Positions 10,581 to 20,977 of a stretch of DNA of 64,000 nt are shown piece by piece; position 1 is the first letter of the stretch, and every line of letters starts with the position of its first letter. Below the pieces are notes generated by a model. The model saw nothing but the letters and a program-made list of their open reading frames with translations. It had not been told where the DNA came from and did no database searches. Where the stretch lies: contig NC_080044.1 of NCBI RefSeq assembly GCF_012489685.1, positions 65,272,732 through 65,336,731 of the forward strand, in the 5' to 3' direction. A program made the position numbers and the translations under genes. The stretch comes from Lotus japonicus. Its lineage: Eukaryota; Streptophyta; Magnoliopsida; Fabales; Fabaceae.

Positions 10581-12375
10581 CAGCCGCTTCCAAAGACCAG
10601 AGGATGGATGATGAATCATAAAATGAGCTCTGTCTCACTCTTTCACCATGTAACAGGTGTTGTCATTATTTATGAATCTACACATCTGGTCTCTCCTCTC
10701 TTCCAGAGTTAAATGATTGTGAACCAAACATGCATACAGGTAATTGATCAGTTTTACGAGGGGATTGAATCATTTAATTGCCCTATATGTGCACATAACT
10801 TCATTCAATGGACTAATGGAAAGATAACTTTGATCTACTTTCATAATGAAATATTCAAATAATGAAATAAGGTTTTTGATTCATTCACCTTCATTCTATG
10901 AGAATACATTCTATTTCGTTTACTACAACAATGTGTGTTTTTAGCTGCGACGGTTAGCGTCAACCCCTGAGACTGATGTTAATGAGTGCCGGCTTCACCA
11001 GCGTAAAGTCGTTCTAACCCTAACAGAAACTATCTCATGACGTAATCATAGTGTTAGCCTGATTAAGTCATTAGCGTTGGTTAAGCCCACTAAAAATGCT
11101 GACACTGAGTTATTTATAATGTTACATTGGCTTGGTCGAGCTAAAGGTGAGGCTCATAACCTAAAGCCCATTTGTGTTGGTTTAGTCGGTGTTAAGTTTA
11201 CATATGAATTTGCGTTGGTTCACAATATGACAAGTGAAATTTATAATATATTGAACTAATTGTATCTGCTCCCGCAAAGCACGAGTCTTAGTCTAGAACA
11301 AAATCGAAGAAGCTCTTACCACATATAATTGATATTGAGAAGTGAATTGTAGTCTTCGCCTTTGTTTGCGTTGATGACTACATCAAAGTTTTCGACATCT
11401 AGAATAGGGATAAAATCCTAAATCTAAATTCTACTTATGAGACTGTGAATCTTTCTGTTCAATAGGTTCAATTGATCTTCTTCTTTGCTTTGATTTTACA
11501 TGTTTTTCTTCATTTTCACAATATAATTATGCTTCATCACCTAGAACCCTAATTGTTGTAATTGACTCTGTTGCCTTTGTATTTAGGGTTTTGTTTGAAG
11601 TCTGAGATGTCCCTCACAGAACAACCGATTTGAAGGTTGTTGTTCTACACCATTTTTGGTAAGGTTGCGGTGCATTCTTTTCTCTTCTTTAATGTCTAAA
11701 TATGTGTTGTTTTACAAGCATGTTATTGATGTTGTTTGATTGGTTACGAACATACTCATTTATTCGTAGGGCTCGTTTCATACGTCGTATTATGCATAAT
11801 AGTATAAGTTTATACAATAAAATATAAATTTATCAATTGTTTGGTACTAACATTGCATTATATTAGCTTATGCATCAATCTACTATACATTAAAATAATG
11901 AATTATTTAATTCATCGTATAGATGATGGATAAAACCTTATAAGAGTGCGATTTATAAGTTACTGTTGGATTTGACAGCAACCTAATACACACGGCTTAA
12001 ACTTGTTTCATGCACTAACTCCAACTTCATTAAAAAAAGAAAAGAAAAAAAAAAGGAAAATGATAGTCCTTTTTTTTTGGTCAAGGAAAATGATAGTCCT
12101 TGTGTCATTTTTTTTTTGACTAATCCTTGTGTCATGTAGGCTACTTAAGAAAACCAAGCATTGTTGGGGTTTTTTTTTTCAACTGCCAACCAGTGTTGGG
12201 TTGACGTTTCAGGCCCAGATATTTTGGTGATAATTGCAAAATTCAATTTTGAGGAACCGGATAGCGCCCTTGGGAAAAACATAAGGTGTGAGTGAGTCGT
12301 TTGTAGATAAAGAAACTGTATTAACCGCTTCTGGTTCTGCCAAACACTAGTTCCAGTTACAAACTAAACTAGCTC
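10581..12375. other. Intergenic with decayed transposon ends and CRR6 promoter
   Basis: At 10920 the sequence TACTACAACAATGTGTGTTT leads into GCTGCGACGGTTAGCGTC, which looks like the degraded terminus of a CACTA element; its partner end was not found. At 11769 GGGCTCGTTTCATACGTCGT begins a block related to the inverted terminus ending at 17519. The last ~150 bp before 12376 must contain the CRR6 promoter and leader, but no clear motif stands out. Confidence 0.35.
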
Positions 12376-14979
12376 ATGGCTGCAACTACCATCAAATTGA
12401 AACCGTTGCTTCCACTGTCTCCTCTGCCAACACAAACCACTTCAACTCCAACTTCATCATGGCTTTCCAATCCTCTGGCTTCGTTCCGAACTCCTCGTAC
12501 CATGTTGTCTCAGCGAGGACATGTTGCTGTCTCCGTTGCCTTCAACCCCCAAGGGAACTTCGACCTCTCTTTATCTGATTATGATGGTAAATACTATCTA
12601 TCACCCAATCGCTTTTTTTTCTCTCCATTTTATCATGCTTTCCTTTTTTTTATACTTTAACAAAATAGCTAGTGGATTTTTATGATACAATATTTGAATA
12701 ATGATACCAACATGTGTGAGTATAATTGGCAGATAGCTAAACTCTTTAAGCATTTAGTTGAAAGTTTGATCACATTTAATGTGTACGGAGAAAAATATGT
12801 TAGAGAGGTCTATCCCATTTAATGTGATAGCTCGAGATGATTAGTCTCATGCCTACTAGTAGTAGTGGAAAAAAAATTGAATAATGATATACATGACCTC
12901 TTGTAAAGAGAATTATGAAATTGTTATGGTGCACTTAGGTCAACAGTTAAAGCACTTATAACAATAGACATTTATCGCATAAGCACTTATTTATAAGCTA
13001 ATTTGAGGAAGGTATAGGAATAAGCTGAAAGTAGGTTATGGATAAGTATAAACTCTTATTTATAAACTAATTTGAACAACTTATGAAAGTTAGCTCAAAC
13101 AGCTTATATGTAATTCATAAACTATTTATACTTGAATAAATGCTTACACTATAAGATATATGCTCAAATAAGTTATTCCAAACAAGGCATTTATGTTTTG
13201 TTGGGCTGCGAGATGCATAAAACTCTGAAAGATCTTCACATTGTGTTAAAGAGCAAATAATACCACGGTTAGCAGTGTAGCGCATACAGGGGCGTAGCCA
13301 GGATTTTGACATCGGGATGACCAAAGATCAAATAAAAAATTAATTTTGGTTTTTTTATCTAAACAATTAATATTCATTTTTTGAATTTATTTTTACGTAT
13401 AATTTCTATACACATATTCAATCTTTTATCCTTCATTATATCAAACATAATTTTATCGAATAATAATCCAAACAACTCTACATGTATAAATTAATTAATA
13501 TAATTGATATTTTTTATAAGAAGAATAAATATATAATTAGTTTGACTATAATAAATACTAACCAAACCAAAAGTGAGAATAAAATGTATATCTTTTTATG
13601 ATTGTTTTTATGTTAATTAAATCGTCGGATACATTATACATTTCTAGCTGGCTTAGTGGTTTGTGAAAATGAAGAATTTCCAGGTCATTCGGGGTTCGAA
13701 TCTTAGTACGGGTATTTATTTTCATTTCTGATAGCCTAACGTGCTAATTTATAAGGTTTACTTGATATATAATGTATTAATTTCATGACGGAGGCCAAAA
13801 GAAAAATATGTATGGTACCCAAATGAAAATCGAAAAGATGAAGGGCGCGGCGGCACCGGTGAGCCACCCCACTCCCTCCGCCCCTAAGCGCATAGATCGG
13901 TATAGTCATTGTGATTTGGACATCAATACATCATCCACACAAAACCTTAAGATATCCAGTTTGAGGGTTCTCTTAATTATAAACTGTTAAATGTTGGACT
14001 TCTTACTCACATGTCCTATTTCAACATTGACAACATACATCTTGCTCAATGCGCTGCTTTTGATGTGTTCTGAATCTTACTCCTCAACCCTCAGTGACTA
14101 GCAGAAATTTTGCTTCTTGCAACTACTGTATCTTCAACTTGTACTGTTCCTCTATGCACTTAATGGGACATATTACACTATACTTGAACAGATTTTGGTT
14201 CGCAGATGCCCCTGAAGTTACACCTCCCATGCCCCCGTCTGAAGGCCGATTTGATGTTTTCATTGACAACGATGCTATTACTCGTCTTGACTTGTCCCCT
14301 TTTCAATCTGCAACAGGCATGAAAGACCCTTTATCTGGTAAGGAAAACCATTCAAACTTGAACACTCTTTATTGGGATATTAACAACTTTCTTAATTAAT
14401 TTGATGGTACTGTTGTTTGTCACAGTAAAACCAAAAGAATTTATTGACCGCACAATTGGCTTCACCATCAACTACAAGAAAGAAGATCCTCGCGATCCTC
14501 GAGAATTATCCGAGTTCCCTGATATAAGGCTATGGTTTGTAAGACTTGATGCTACTTATCCATGGTTGCCAGTCTTGTTGGACTGGAGAGCAGGAGAGCT
14601 GGCTCGTTATGCTGCTATGTTAGTTCCACATCAGGTAATGTAAAAAAGTTCACTAGAGGTATTGTTAAATAAGTCACAATTCTCACCATGAGTTAACTTT
14701 TAGGGAAGATTTAGACCTGGTCTGAATTCTATGATGTTTGATGTTAATTCAGTGTTTATATCTATGTTGCAGATGAATATGAAAATGGGAGTTGTTTTCA
14801 ATCCAGAGGCATTGGAACTGTTTGTTATGAAGAAAGTTTTTGTTGTGTATTCCTGGCTGAAGCATCACAACATTCCTAAGCCTGAACTGAAGGCAAATAA
14901 CATGGCCAGAATGCTTGGATTTGGAATTGGTAATGAACTATATGACTTAGTTGAGAACCATCCACTTGATCTTTCATGA
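12376..14979 (+). CDS. CRR6: CRR6, chloroplast NDH complex assembly factor, 4 exons, 252 aa
   Basis: CRR6 (Pfam Crr6, formerly DUF1817) is a stromal factor needed to assemble subcomplex A of the chloroplast NADH dehydrogenase-like complex; it has cyanobacterial orthologues. Exons: 12376-12586, 14206-14337, 14426-14634 and 14773-14979, with GT..AG borders and a CDS of 759 nt. Residues 1 to about 50 are rich in Ser, Thr and Pro and lack acidic residues, as in a chloroplast transit peptide. The mature part holds LDLSPF, then YPWLPVLLDWRAGELARYAA followed by MLVPHQ, the most conserved block of the family, and the tail LGFGIGNELYDLVE. Length is close to Arabidopsis CRR6 (about 246 aa). Intron 1 (1619 bp) is enlarged by a hAT MITE and by another MITE-like AT-rich piece at about 12950-13190. 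I assign the family from memory of its motifs. Confidence 0.82.
13287..13886. mobile_element. hAT-type non-autonomous element inside CRR6 intron 1
   Basis: The left end CAGGGGCGTAGCCAGGATTT and the right end CTCCGCCCCTA form a short imperfect TIR. The 8-bp direct repeat AGCGCATA flanks both ends (13279-13286, 13887-13894). An 8-bp TSD with a CAGGGGCGTA terminus is the hAT pattern, and the same terminus occurs on the element at 57115-58000. Inside, 13645-13720 contains GCTGGCTTAGTGG and GGGTTCGAATC, which resemble Pol III A and B boxes spaced about 45 bp apart, so a tRNA-derived SINE fragment may be embedded. No transposase is encoded. Confidence 0.85.
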
Positions 14980-15782
14980 AAGGACATCCCAGGATTTGGG
15001 AATCAGTATGAGAATCTTTTTCTTGTTTATGTTGATCCAGTATGTAATCAAGTGTATCTGCATATTAATGTTAAGGGTAATTAGACTTGTAAAGTAAAGG
15101 GGCAATGAAATTAGCAGAGCTTAAGAGGGTCATTAAGAATTGTGCTAATGATCAAGTGTTTGTAAAGTGTCTTTATTGTCAATGTTTCCCAAGAGTTTCA
15201 TATCAAATTCAGCATTATACAATTATTGGCATTCATGTTTCTACTTACTATTCTTTTCACTGAATCCCTTAATAAATACACCATCCGGTCACTATTATAA
15301 GCAAAAGACTGCTTTTAGATTCATTCAATAAATCGTGTATAAATTTAAAAGTGAAAACAAGGAGCAAAATGTTCAAATAGTGAGCCATTATGAAGAGTTT
15401 GTTTGTTTCCCTCCACCTATGAAATTCCTATTTTAGTTTTCTCAAACAAAGTCCTGGCTGATCAATAAGCAGGTTCTTGAAGTCAAAGTGTAAAGTTTCT
15501 TGAAGACTTCAATGGTCAACGGTGAAAATGTTTGTTTTATTTGTTTGAAAAGGAAAAGGTTTGTTATACTTATTATATTAATTAGACACCATCCTCTCAC
15601 CCTAAATTTTACTTCATTCAAAAAACAAAAATAAAGATGTTATTATGTGAGAGTTTAATTATAATTTTATTTTTGAAACTATAAGGACGTGAATAAAAAA
15701 AATAAACAGTAAGGATCTGATTGAAAATTGATTGAAACTGTATGAATTTAATCAATTAATAGATTAAATTAAGAGCTAAATA
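14980..15782. other. CRR6 3' UTR and intergenic
   Basis: Likely CRR6 3' UTR up to about 15280; AATAAA at about 15270-15277 is a candidate polyadenylation signal. A fragment at about 15276-15345 (containing CCGGTCACTATTATAAGC) looks like one end of a Stowaway-type MITE. No gene is seen. Confidence 0.4.
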
Positions 15783-16130
15783 CTCCCTCCGTTCCTAAAT
15801 ATAAGACCTATTCCAAAAAATTGCGCTTATTAAGAAAGCATTTAATGTGACTAATTAGTGTATTGATTTTTTAAAAATGCATACATTCTTCCCTATTTAC
15901 CATTTGTCATTTTCTCTCACTAATAATCATTGCATTTATACCAAAAGTCATAGTTAGTTGGATTAGTAGTAATTAATGGTAGGTGGTAACTTTGGAATTG
16001 AAAACATACAATTAATGTGAGGGGTAAATATGGAAGAGTATAAAACCTTTTGCTAGATTATTGTAAGAGGTCTTATATTTAGGAACATGAAAATTTTGAA
16101 ACAAGGTCTTATAATTAGGAACGGAGGGAG
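15783..16130. mobile_element. Stowaway MITE
   Basis: The ends CTCCCTCCGTTCCTAAATAT and its inverse ATAATTAGGAACGGAGGGAG are flanked by TA on both sides (15781-15782, 16131-16132). The element is 348 bp. Near the right end the terminal block is present twice in tandem (a degenerate inner copy ending at about 16085 and the true end at 16130). Confidence 0.92.
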
Positions 16131-16566
16131 TATGTTTTTAGTCCCTATAAAATAGGGGTGGATTGAACTTGATCCCTAAAAAAACATCAGAGCTTTTAGT
16201 CTACAACATTAAAGAAATTGGCGAAATTAGTTCCTCGATTCATTTAGCAACAATGATATATACACACATCATTTTTTAAACATTTTATTTCCACCTATTT
16301 TTATTTATATCTCTCTCCTCTTATCATATATCACATCTTATACTTTCTCTCTCTTACTTTTTTTTTCTTCTATCTCTCTCTTCATTCCACCTCTTCCACC
16401 TCAAAAAGAGGTGTGTAAGTACCATTAGGCCTGATAGTATAAGCCCTGATAATTTTCTTATATTATCCAGCGTTTTGCCATACTCTGTATAATTTACAAT
16501 ATCGTTTAAATTAATGTAATTTTATGTTTAGTGAAGTATTGAATAATGATATAATAAAAATCAAAT
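16131..16566. other. Intergenic leading into the G-rich element
   Basis: Pyrimidine-rich runs (CTCTCT) at 16310-16395. From 16417 (TTAGGCCTGATAGTATAAGC) the sequence resembles, in degraded form, the inverted terminus that ends at 17519, so this may be the left end of the element holding the next minisatellite. Confidence 0.3.
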
Positions 16567-17335
16567 ATGGAGGTGATTATAACGGTGGTGGCGGTGGTGA
16601 TGGAAGTGGTGGTAGGTTGGTGGTGGTGGTGGCAATGGTGGTAGGTTGGTGTTGGTGGCGGTGGTGGTGACAGTGGAGATAGGTTGGTGGTGGTGGTGGC
16701 AGCGGTGGTGGTTGTGGTGGTGGCGATGATAGGGTGGTGGTGATGGTGGTGGTAAGGCGGTGGCGGTGGCGGTGGCGGTAGGGTGGCGGCTATGGTGGAG
16801 GGTGGAGGCAATGGTGGTGGTTGTGGTGTCGGTGGTGGCGGTAGGGCGGTGGTGGCGGCGGTGGCAGCGATAGTGGTTGTGGTGTTGGCGACGATAGGGT
16901 GGTGGTGGTAAGGCGGTAGCGGCTGCAGTAGCGCGGCGGTGACGGTGGAGGGTGGAGGCAATGGTGGTGGTGGTGGTGGTGGCGATAGGGTGGCGGTGGT
17001 GGTGGCGACGATTATGGTGGTGGTGGCGATAGGGTTGTGGTTGTGGTGTCGATGGTGGTGGTGGCAGCGATAGTGGTTGTGGTGTTCGAGACGATAGGGT
17101 GGTGGTGGTGGTAAGGCGGTGGCGGCTGCAGTAGCGTGGCGGCGACGGTGGAGAGTGGAGGCAATGGTGGTGGTGGCGATAGGGTGGTGGTTGTGGTGTC
17201 GGTGGTGGCGGTAGGGCGGTGGTGGTGGTGGTGACGGTAGGGCGACGGTGGTGATCGGGTGGTGACGATGGTGGTGCCAATGATGGTGTAAGTTGGCAGC
17301 AATGGAGGGTGGTAGTGATGGTGACTTATACGTCC
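16567..17335. repeat. GGTGGTGGC-type minisatellite
   Basis: About 770 bp of degenerate GGT/GGC-rich repeats with recurring GATAGGGTGGTGG and GGTGGAGGCAATGGTGG strings. The minus strand translates in all frames to His/Pro/Thr runs, which is a by-product of the repeat and not a gene. On the plus strand it is guanine-rich enough to form G-quadruplex structures. It lies just inside a TIR-like terminus ending ACGAGCCCTTA at 17519. Confidence 0.9.
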
Positions 17336-17519
17336 CAACCTTATCATGCCGTATCCATCACTCACATGATGGATTAAATAATACGTCATTTTAACGTATA
17401 AGGGGACTTTGATGGATAAGCTTATACAATACAATGTCATCACCAAACAATGGATAAACTCATAATGTATTGTATAAGCTTATACTATCATGTTTAATAC
17501 GGCGTGCCAAACGAGCCCT
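17336..17519. mobile_element. Terminal part of a MITE-like element with internal inverted repeat
   Basis: The segment ends CGTGCCAAACGAGCCCTTA. It contains an inverted repeat GGATAAGCTTATACAATACA (about 17414) against TGTATTGTATAAGCTTATA (about 17469). The reverse complement of the end resembles the sequence starting at 11769 (GGGCTCGTTT...AGTATAAG), so the two are copies of one family. The superfamily is not determined because no TSD was found. Confidence 0.5.
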
Positions 17520-17639
17520 TAGTGGCAGTGAACACACAATGACTTCATGTTTTAATTTTGACCATTCATAATAGATGTAACAGTTGCGATTATTTCTTAC
17601 TTCTCATAGAAAAACATTATTCTCATAAAATACATTACA

Positions 17640-18360
17640 TACATTATTTTTTATAGACAATACATCACCTACGTAATTAATGGAAATTATTAAATACTTA
17701 ATGATATTTATATACTTTAATGAAATTAATATAAAATTCACTCAATTGCAATGAATATAAAACTACCATCTTGAAAATGAATTATTTATTTTTAAAAAAC
17801 TCCGCTAAGTTTGACTAAATAATTAAGAGAGAGATATTTTAATAAATACACAATTTTTATAAGAGAAAAAGTTTGATGCATTGACGGTGTAAAGTTTTTT
17901 TACACCGTCAACCAATTAGATTTCAAGGATGTGCCACGTCAATTAATAAAATTAAATAAAATGAGAGATTTTCTCACATTCTTGAAATTTGATTGGTTGA
18001 CGGTGTAAAAAAACTTTACACCGTCGGTGCATAGAAATTAAACTATTTTTATAAATGATTGAAATGCCTTATTTTTTAAGAAATCATTAAAATAGCGAGT
18101 GCTCCACATTTTTTAAAATGAATAAACATTGAATGATATGTATATTATTTAATGATATTAATATAACTTTCAAAAAAAATGATATTAATAGAAATTTAAC
18201 TCAATGGTAAAGAATATAAATTTCTTTCTTAAAAATAATCATATATTTTAAAATTAAAATACCTTAAGCGGTGGCTAAAAAATTTAGAGAAGTAATTAAA
18301 ATAAAATTTATTGAAATGTAATGAATATAAAACTATCTCCGTAAAATGAATGATATAGTT
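17640..18360. repeat. AT-rich subrepeats interrupted by a MITE
   Basis: A block of the form 'aatgaatataaaactac..aaaatgaatgattt..tttttaaaaa' recurs here about three times, and again near 19790, 24890 and 25040, and inverted in 25143-25489. These look like subterminal repeats of one family spread across 17.6-25.5 kb. Confidence 0.5.
17871..18043. mobile_element. Short MITE with nested hairpin arms
   Basis: The left arm TGCATTGACGGTGTAAAG.. and the right arm ..CTTTACACCGTCGGTGCAT are inverted repeats of about 55 bp extending through CCAATTAGATTTCAAG. Each arm is itself a hairpin (GACGGTGTAAAG..TTTACACCGTC). The element is about 165 bp; its TSD is not clear in the surrounding AT-rich DNA. Confidence 0.7.
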
Positions 18361-20045
18361 TTTAAAAACACCTAGGTGTTGACTGTATGCATGTGATATT
18401 CATATTACTTTGATGTGTTGTCATGTATTCATGTTGCAATAATAACATTTTGGTAAAACTAAAATATTTTCAGATAAAGATATTTTCTTCGAAAATGTTG
18501 ATCTTTCACCAAATGTGATTTATTCCTTTTTAACAAATAATGTTTCATTTATTGTCTCATTAGGGATATGATGATGTTCTCTTGAGGACAAAATTGGCAT
18601 TTCACTTGAAAGAGGTTAGCTTCTTATATGGAAATGATGTTTCATATGAATTGTGAAACTTGTTTTGATCTCCCTTATGGAGATTAATGGTTGTGTTTTC
18701 TTAAGAAGACACAATGTGGGTCTATACATAATAGCATGGAAATGATTAAGTATTACGTTATGATGATTTGTACTACATTGCACACTTATATTTGTGATCA
18801 TGTCAATAAGGAAGTTAATAAGGTTGTTAGTTATGTGGTCATAAGCCAACTACATTCAAAATGATTCATCTTCACTTATGTCTCTTAGTTTATGACTTTA
18901 TTAAGTGTTTTGATCATGTTTTGTGGTGATTGTTATCAAGTTATGTTAGTGGACACAAAGCTTTCAAAGTGAGGGCCATTTTCAATTTTATTTAAAAAAT
19001 AATAAAACTCAATCAATGTTGCTCATGTGAAAGAATGATATGCTTTCGTGTGTGTGTGGGCTTCAGTTGATTGATGGATATAGGTTCTGTGAAACAAACA
19101 TAATTAATCTTGACATTTTCTCCTTAAGCCCACCTATCTTGAACTAAGGAACCATCATGTATAATACTTATTTTTATTTTTTGGGCTTAAGCCCAATTGT
19201 TAGTGTATTAAGCCATGGTGTAAGCCCATGGTTCCACTTATATTATATATATGGTCAGGGTCATTTATCTCTCTTGAACTCTGACTGCGCAGTCGTCTGA
19301 CCAATATGTCAGTTATAAAGAAGAGAAAGAGAAGAAGATCATAATCCTTAAGAGCACCCTTGTGCACGGCATCTCACTGCAAATAGATTCCTGAAGCTGC
19401 AATCGTTTTTATTATCTCTTCAAGAGGTAAAGAATTTTTATTATTAATTACACTGTTGTTCTAAATCTCAGCATAGATCCAGTCATCCAGACAAATCTAT
19501 TGACTACAACTCCTTGATGATGAGTTATGGTTATCACATAGATATGCTCAACTTCTTCCCCTTCCTTTTGATTATTTGTTCGCTCATGGTAAGCAATTTT
19601 TTCGACACAATAATTAGCAAATCTGGGAATCATCTTCTATGTTTAATTTAAGGACTATTAATATGATAGATGATCTGATTATAATTAGTTTGGCTTAGAT
19701 TTAACATGAAATTAAGAAACAAATCTAAAACAATTAAATTAAATTGGTTTGAATTTTTGGGTTATCGAGTCGGGCACCTTAGTGAAAAAAATATACATGT
19801 CTTCTTTAAAATGAATGATTTATTTTAAAAGTAAACCACTTAATTGTTTTCACTTCTAGTGCTATCTGGAGTCTTTTTTTGGGTTTTGCCACTCTCTGCC
19901 TGCCGTGCCTCCCAATGTCAGGATGGGGCTCTTTTTTTTTGGGTTTGTGTGACTTGTTTTGATTTTTGGATCTCGTCGTTGTATTTCAGACCTCGATGAA
20001 GTCCCTTTCTCAATGGTTGTTTGGTGCTTGATCTGGGTCTCTAGC
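18360..20045 (+). repeat. Long direct repeat, copy 1 (LTR-like)
   Basis: This segment, from TTTTTAAAAACACCTAGG to about GATCTGGGTCTCTAG, is repeated at 20978-24765 (there split by a LINE). Similar landmarks in both copies are GGTAAAACTAAAATATTTTC, GGGCTTAAGCCCAATT, TTATATTATATATATGGTCA, ACTGCGCAGTCGT and GCCTCCCAATGTC. The TATA-like string followed about 70 bp later by purine-rich leader and an AGAGGTAAAG donor-like site resembles an LTR promoter. TG..CA ends, a primer-binding site and coding domains are missing, so LTR pair versus segmental duplication is unresolved. Confidence 0.65.
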
Positions 20046-20180
20046 TTTTGTTATGATTGTTTTTGGGTTGTATTTTACTTGTGGGTTTTGTGAGCTGCAC
20101 GTGTTTACTTGGTTTTGGGTTGCAGGGTTTGGGATTGTTGGGTATGGTTACGTGATTATGGTTTTTAGTTTCAGTAACAT

Positions 20181-20800
20181 GTAACTTCATCACCATCACC
20201 ACCTTCACCACCACCACCGCCCCCGCCCCCACCACCATCATCACCACAACCATCTCTGCCACCACATGCATCCTCCACCCATGTCACCACCTCCACCGTC
20301 GTCGCCGCCACCACCATCTCCGCCACCGCCTCCACCACCACCACAACCAATCTCCACCGCCACCATCTCCACATGCATCCTCCACTCGTGCCACTCCCAC
20401 CCCCATCGTCGCCACCACTACTATCGTTGCCACCACCACCACCACCCTCCAACACCACCACTTCCACCTCCACCACCATCACCGACTCAACTGCAACTAC
20501 CAGCACCACAATCTCCACCTCGACAACCACCACGTCTATGCCATCACTATTATCATCACGAACATAGGTAACACCCCCTCTACCACCACACCTTCATTGC
20601 CACTACAATCACCTCCACCATCACCACCACCGCCTTTGAGGTTGGCACCTCCACTGCATCACCACCCCCAACACGACCACTTCCCCCACCTCCACCACCA
20701 TAACCGCCACTATCACCGTCATTAGGTAACATCAAAACTCTACCACCGCTGCTATCCGGCACCTCTATTATCGTGTCGCCACTACCACTCATTATCGTGA
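20181..20800. repeat. CCACCACC-type minisatellite
   Basis: About 620 bp of degenerate CCACCA/CACCAC repeats on the plus strand, the mirror orientation of the block at 16567-17335. Open frames on both strands (Pro/Ser/His or Gly/Val rich) are artefacts of the repeat. It is followed at 20810-20975 by a MITE-like terminus ending CTCGAACGGGGCCTTAG. Confidence 0.9.
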
Positions 20801-20977
20801 ATTCAAAAAGTTGATAATTGTTGTGACTATTGTGGATTTACAAAGTTAACACCAAGTATTTTAAAACTCAAAACCATAAAAAAAAAAAAAACAATATTTA
20901 TAAAACTGAAAAGTGTAGTTTTAGTTTTTAAAATTTTCAAAACATAAAACCAAAAACCACCTCGAACGGGGCCTTAG

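Noticed and set aside
10331..10712. Overlapping plus- and minus-strand ORFs of 62-96 codons
   Set aside because: No conserved motif and mutually overlapping; the plus-strand hydrophobic stretch comes from a pyrimidine-rich region.
16506..17446. Several long minus-strand open frames rich in His, Pro and Thr
   Set aside because: All frames are open because the DNA is a CCACCACC-type repeat; no start context, splice sites or family resemblance.
20041..20792. Open frames on both strands (Pro/Ser/His or Gly/Val-rich)
   Set aside because: By-product of the CCACCA minisatellite; overlapping frames on both strands over the same bases.
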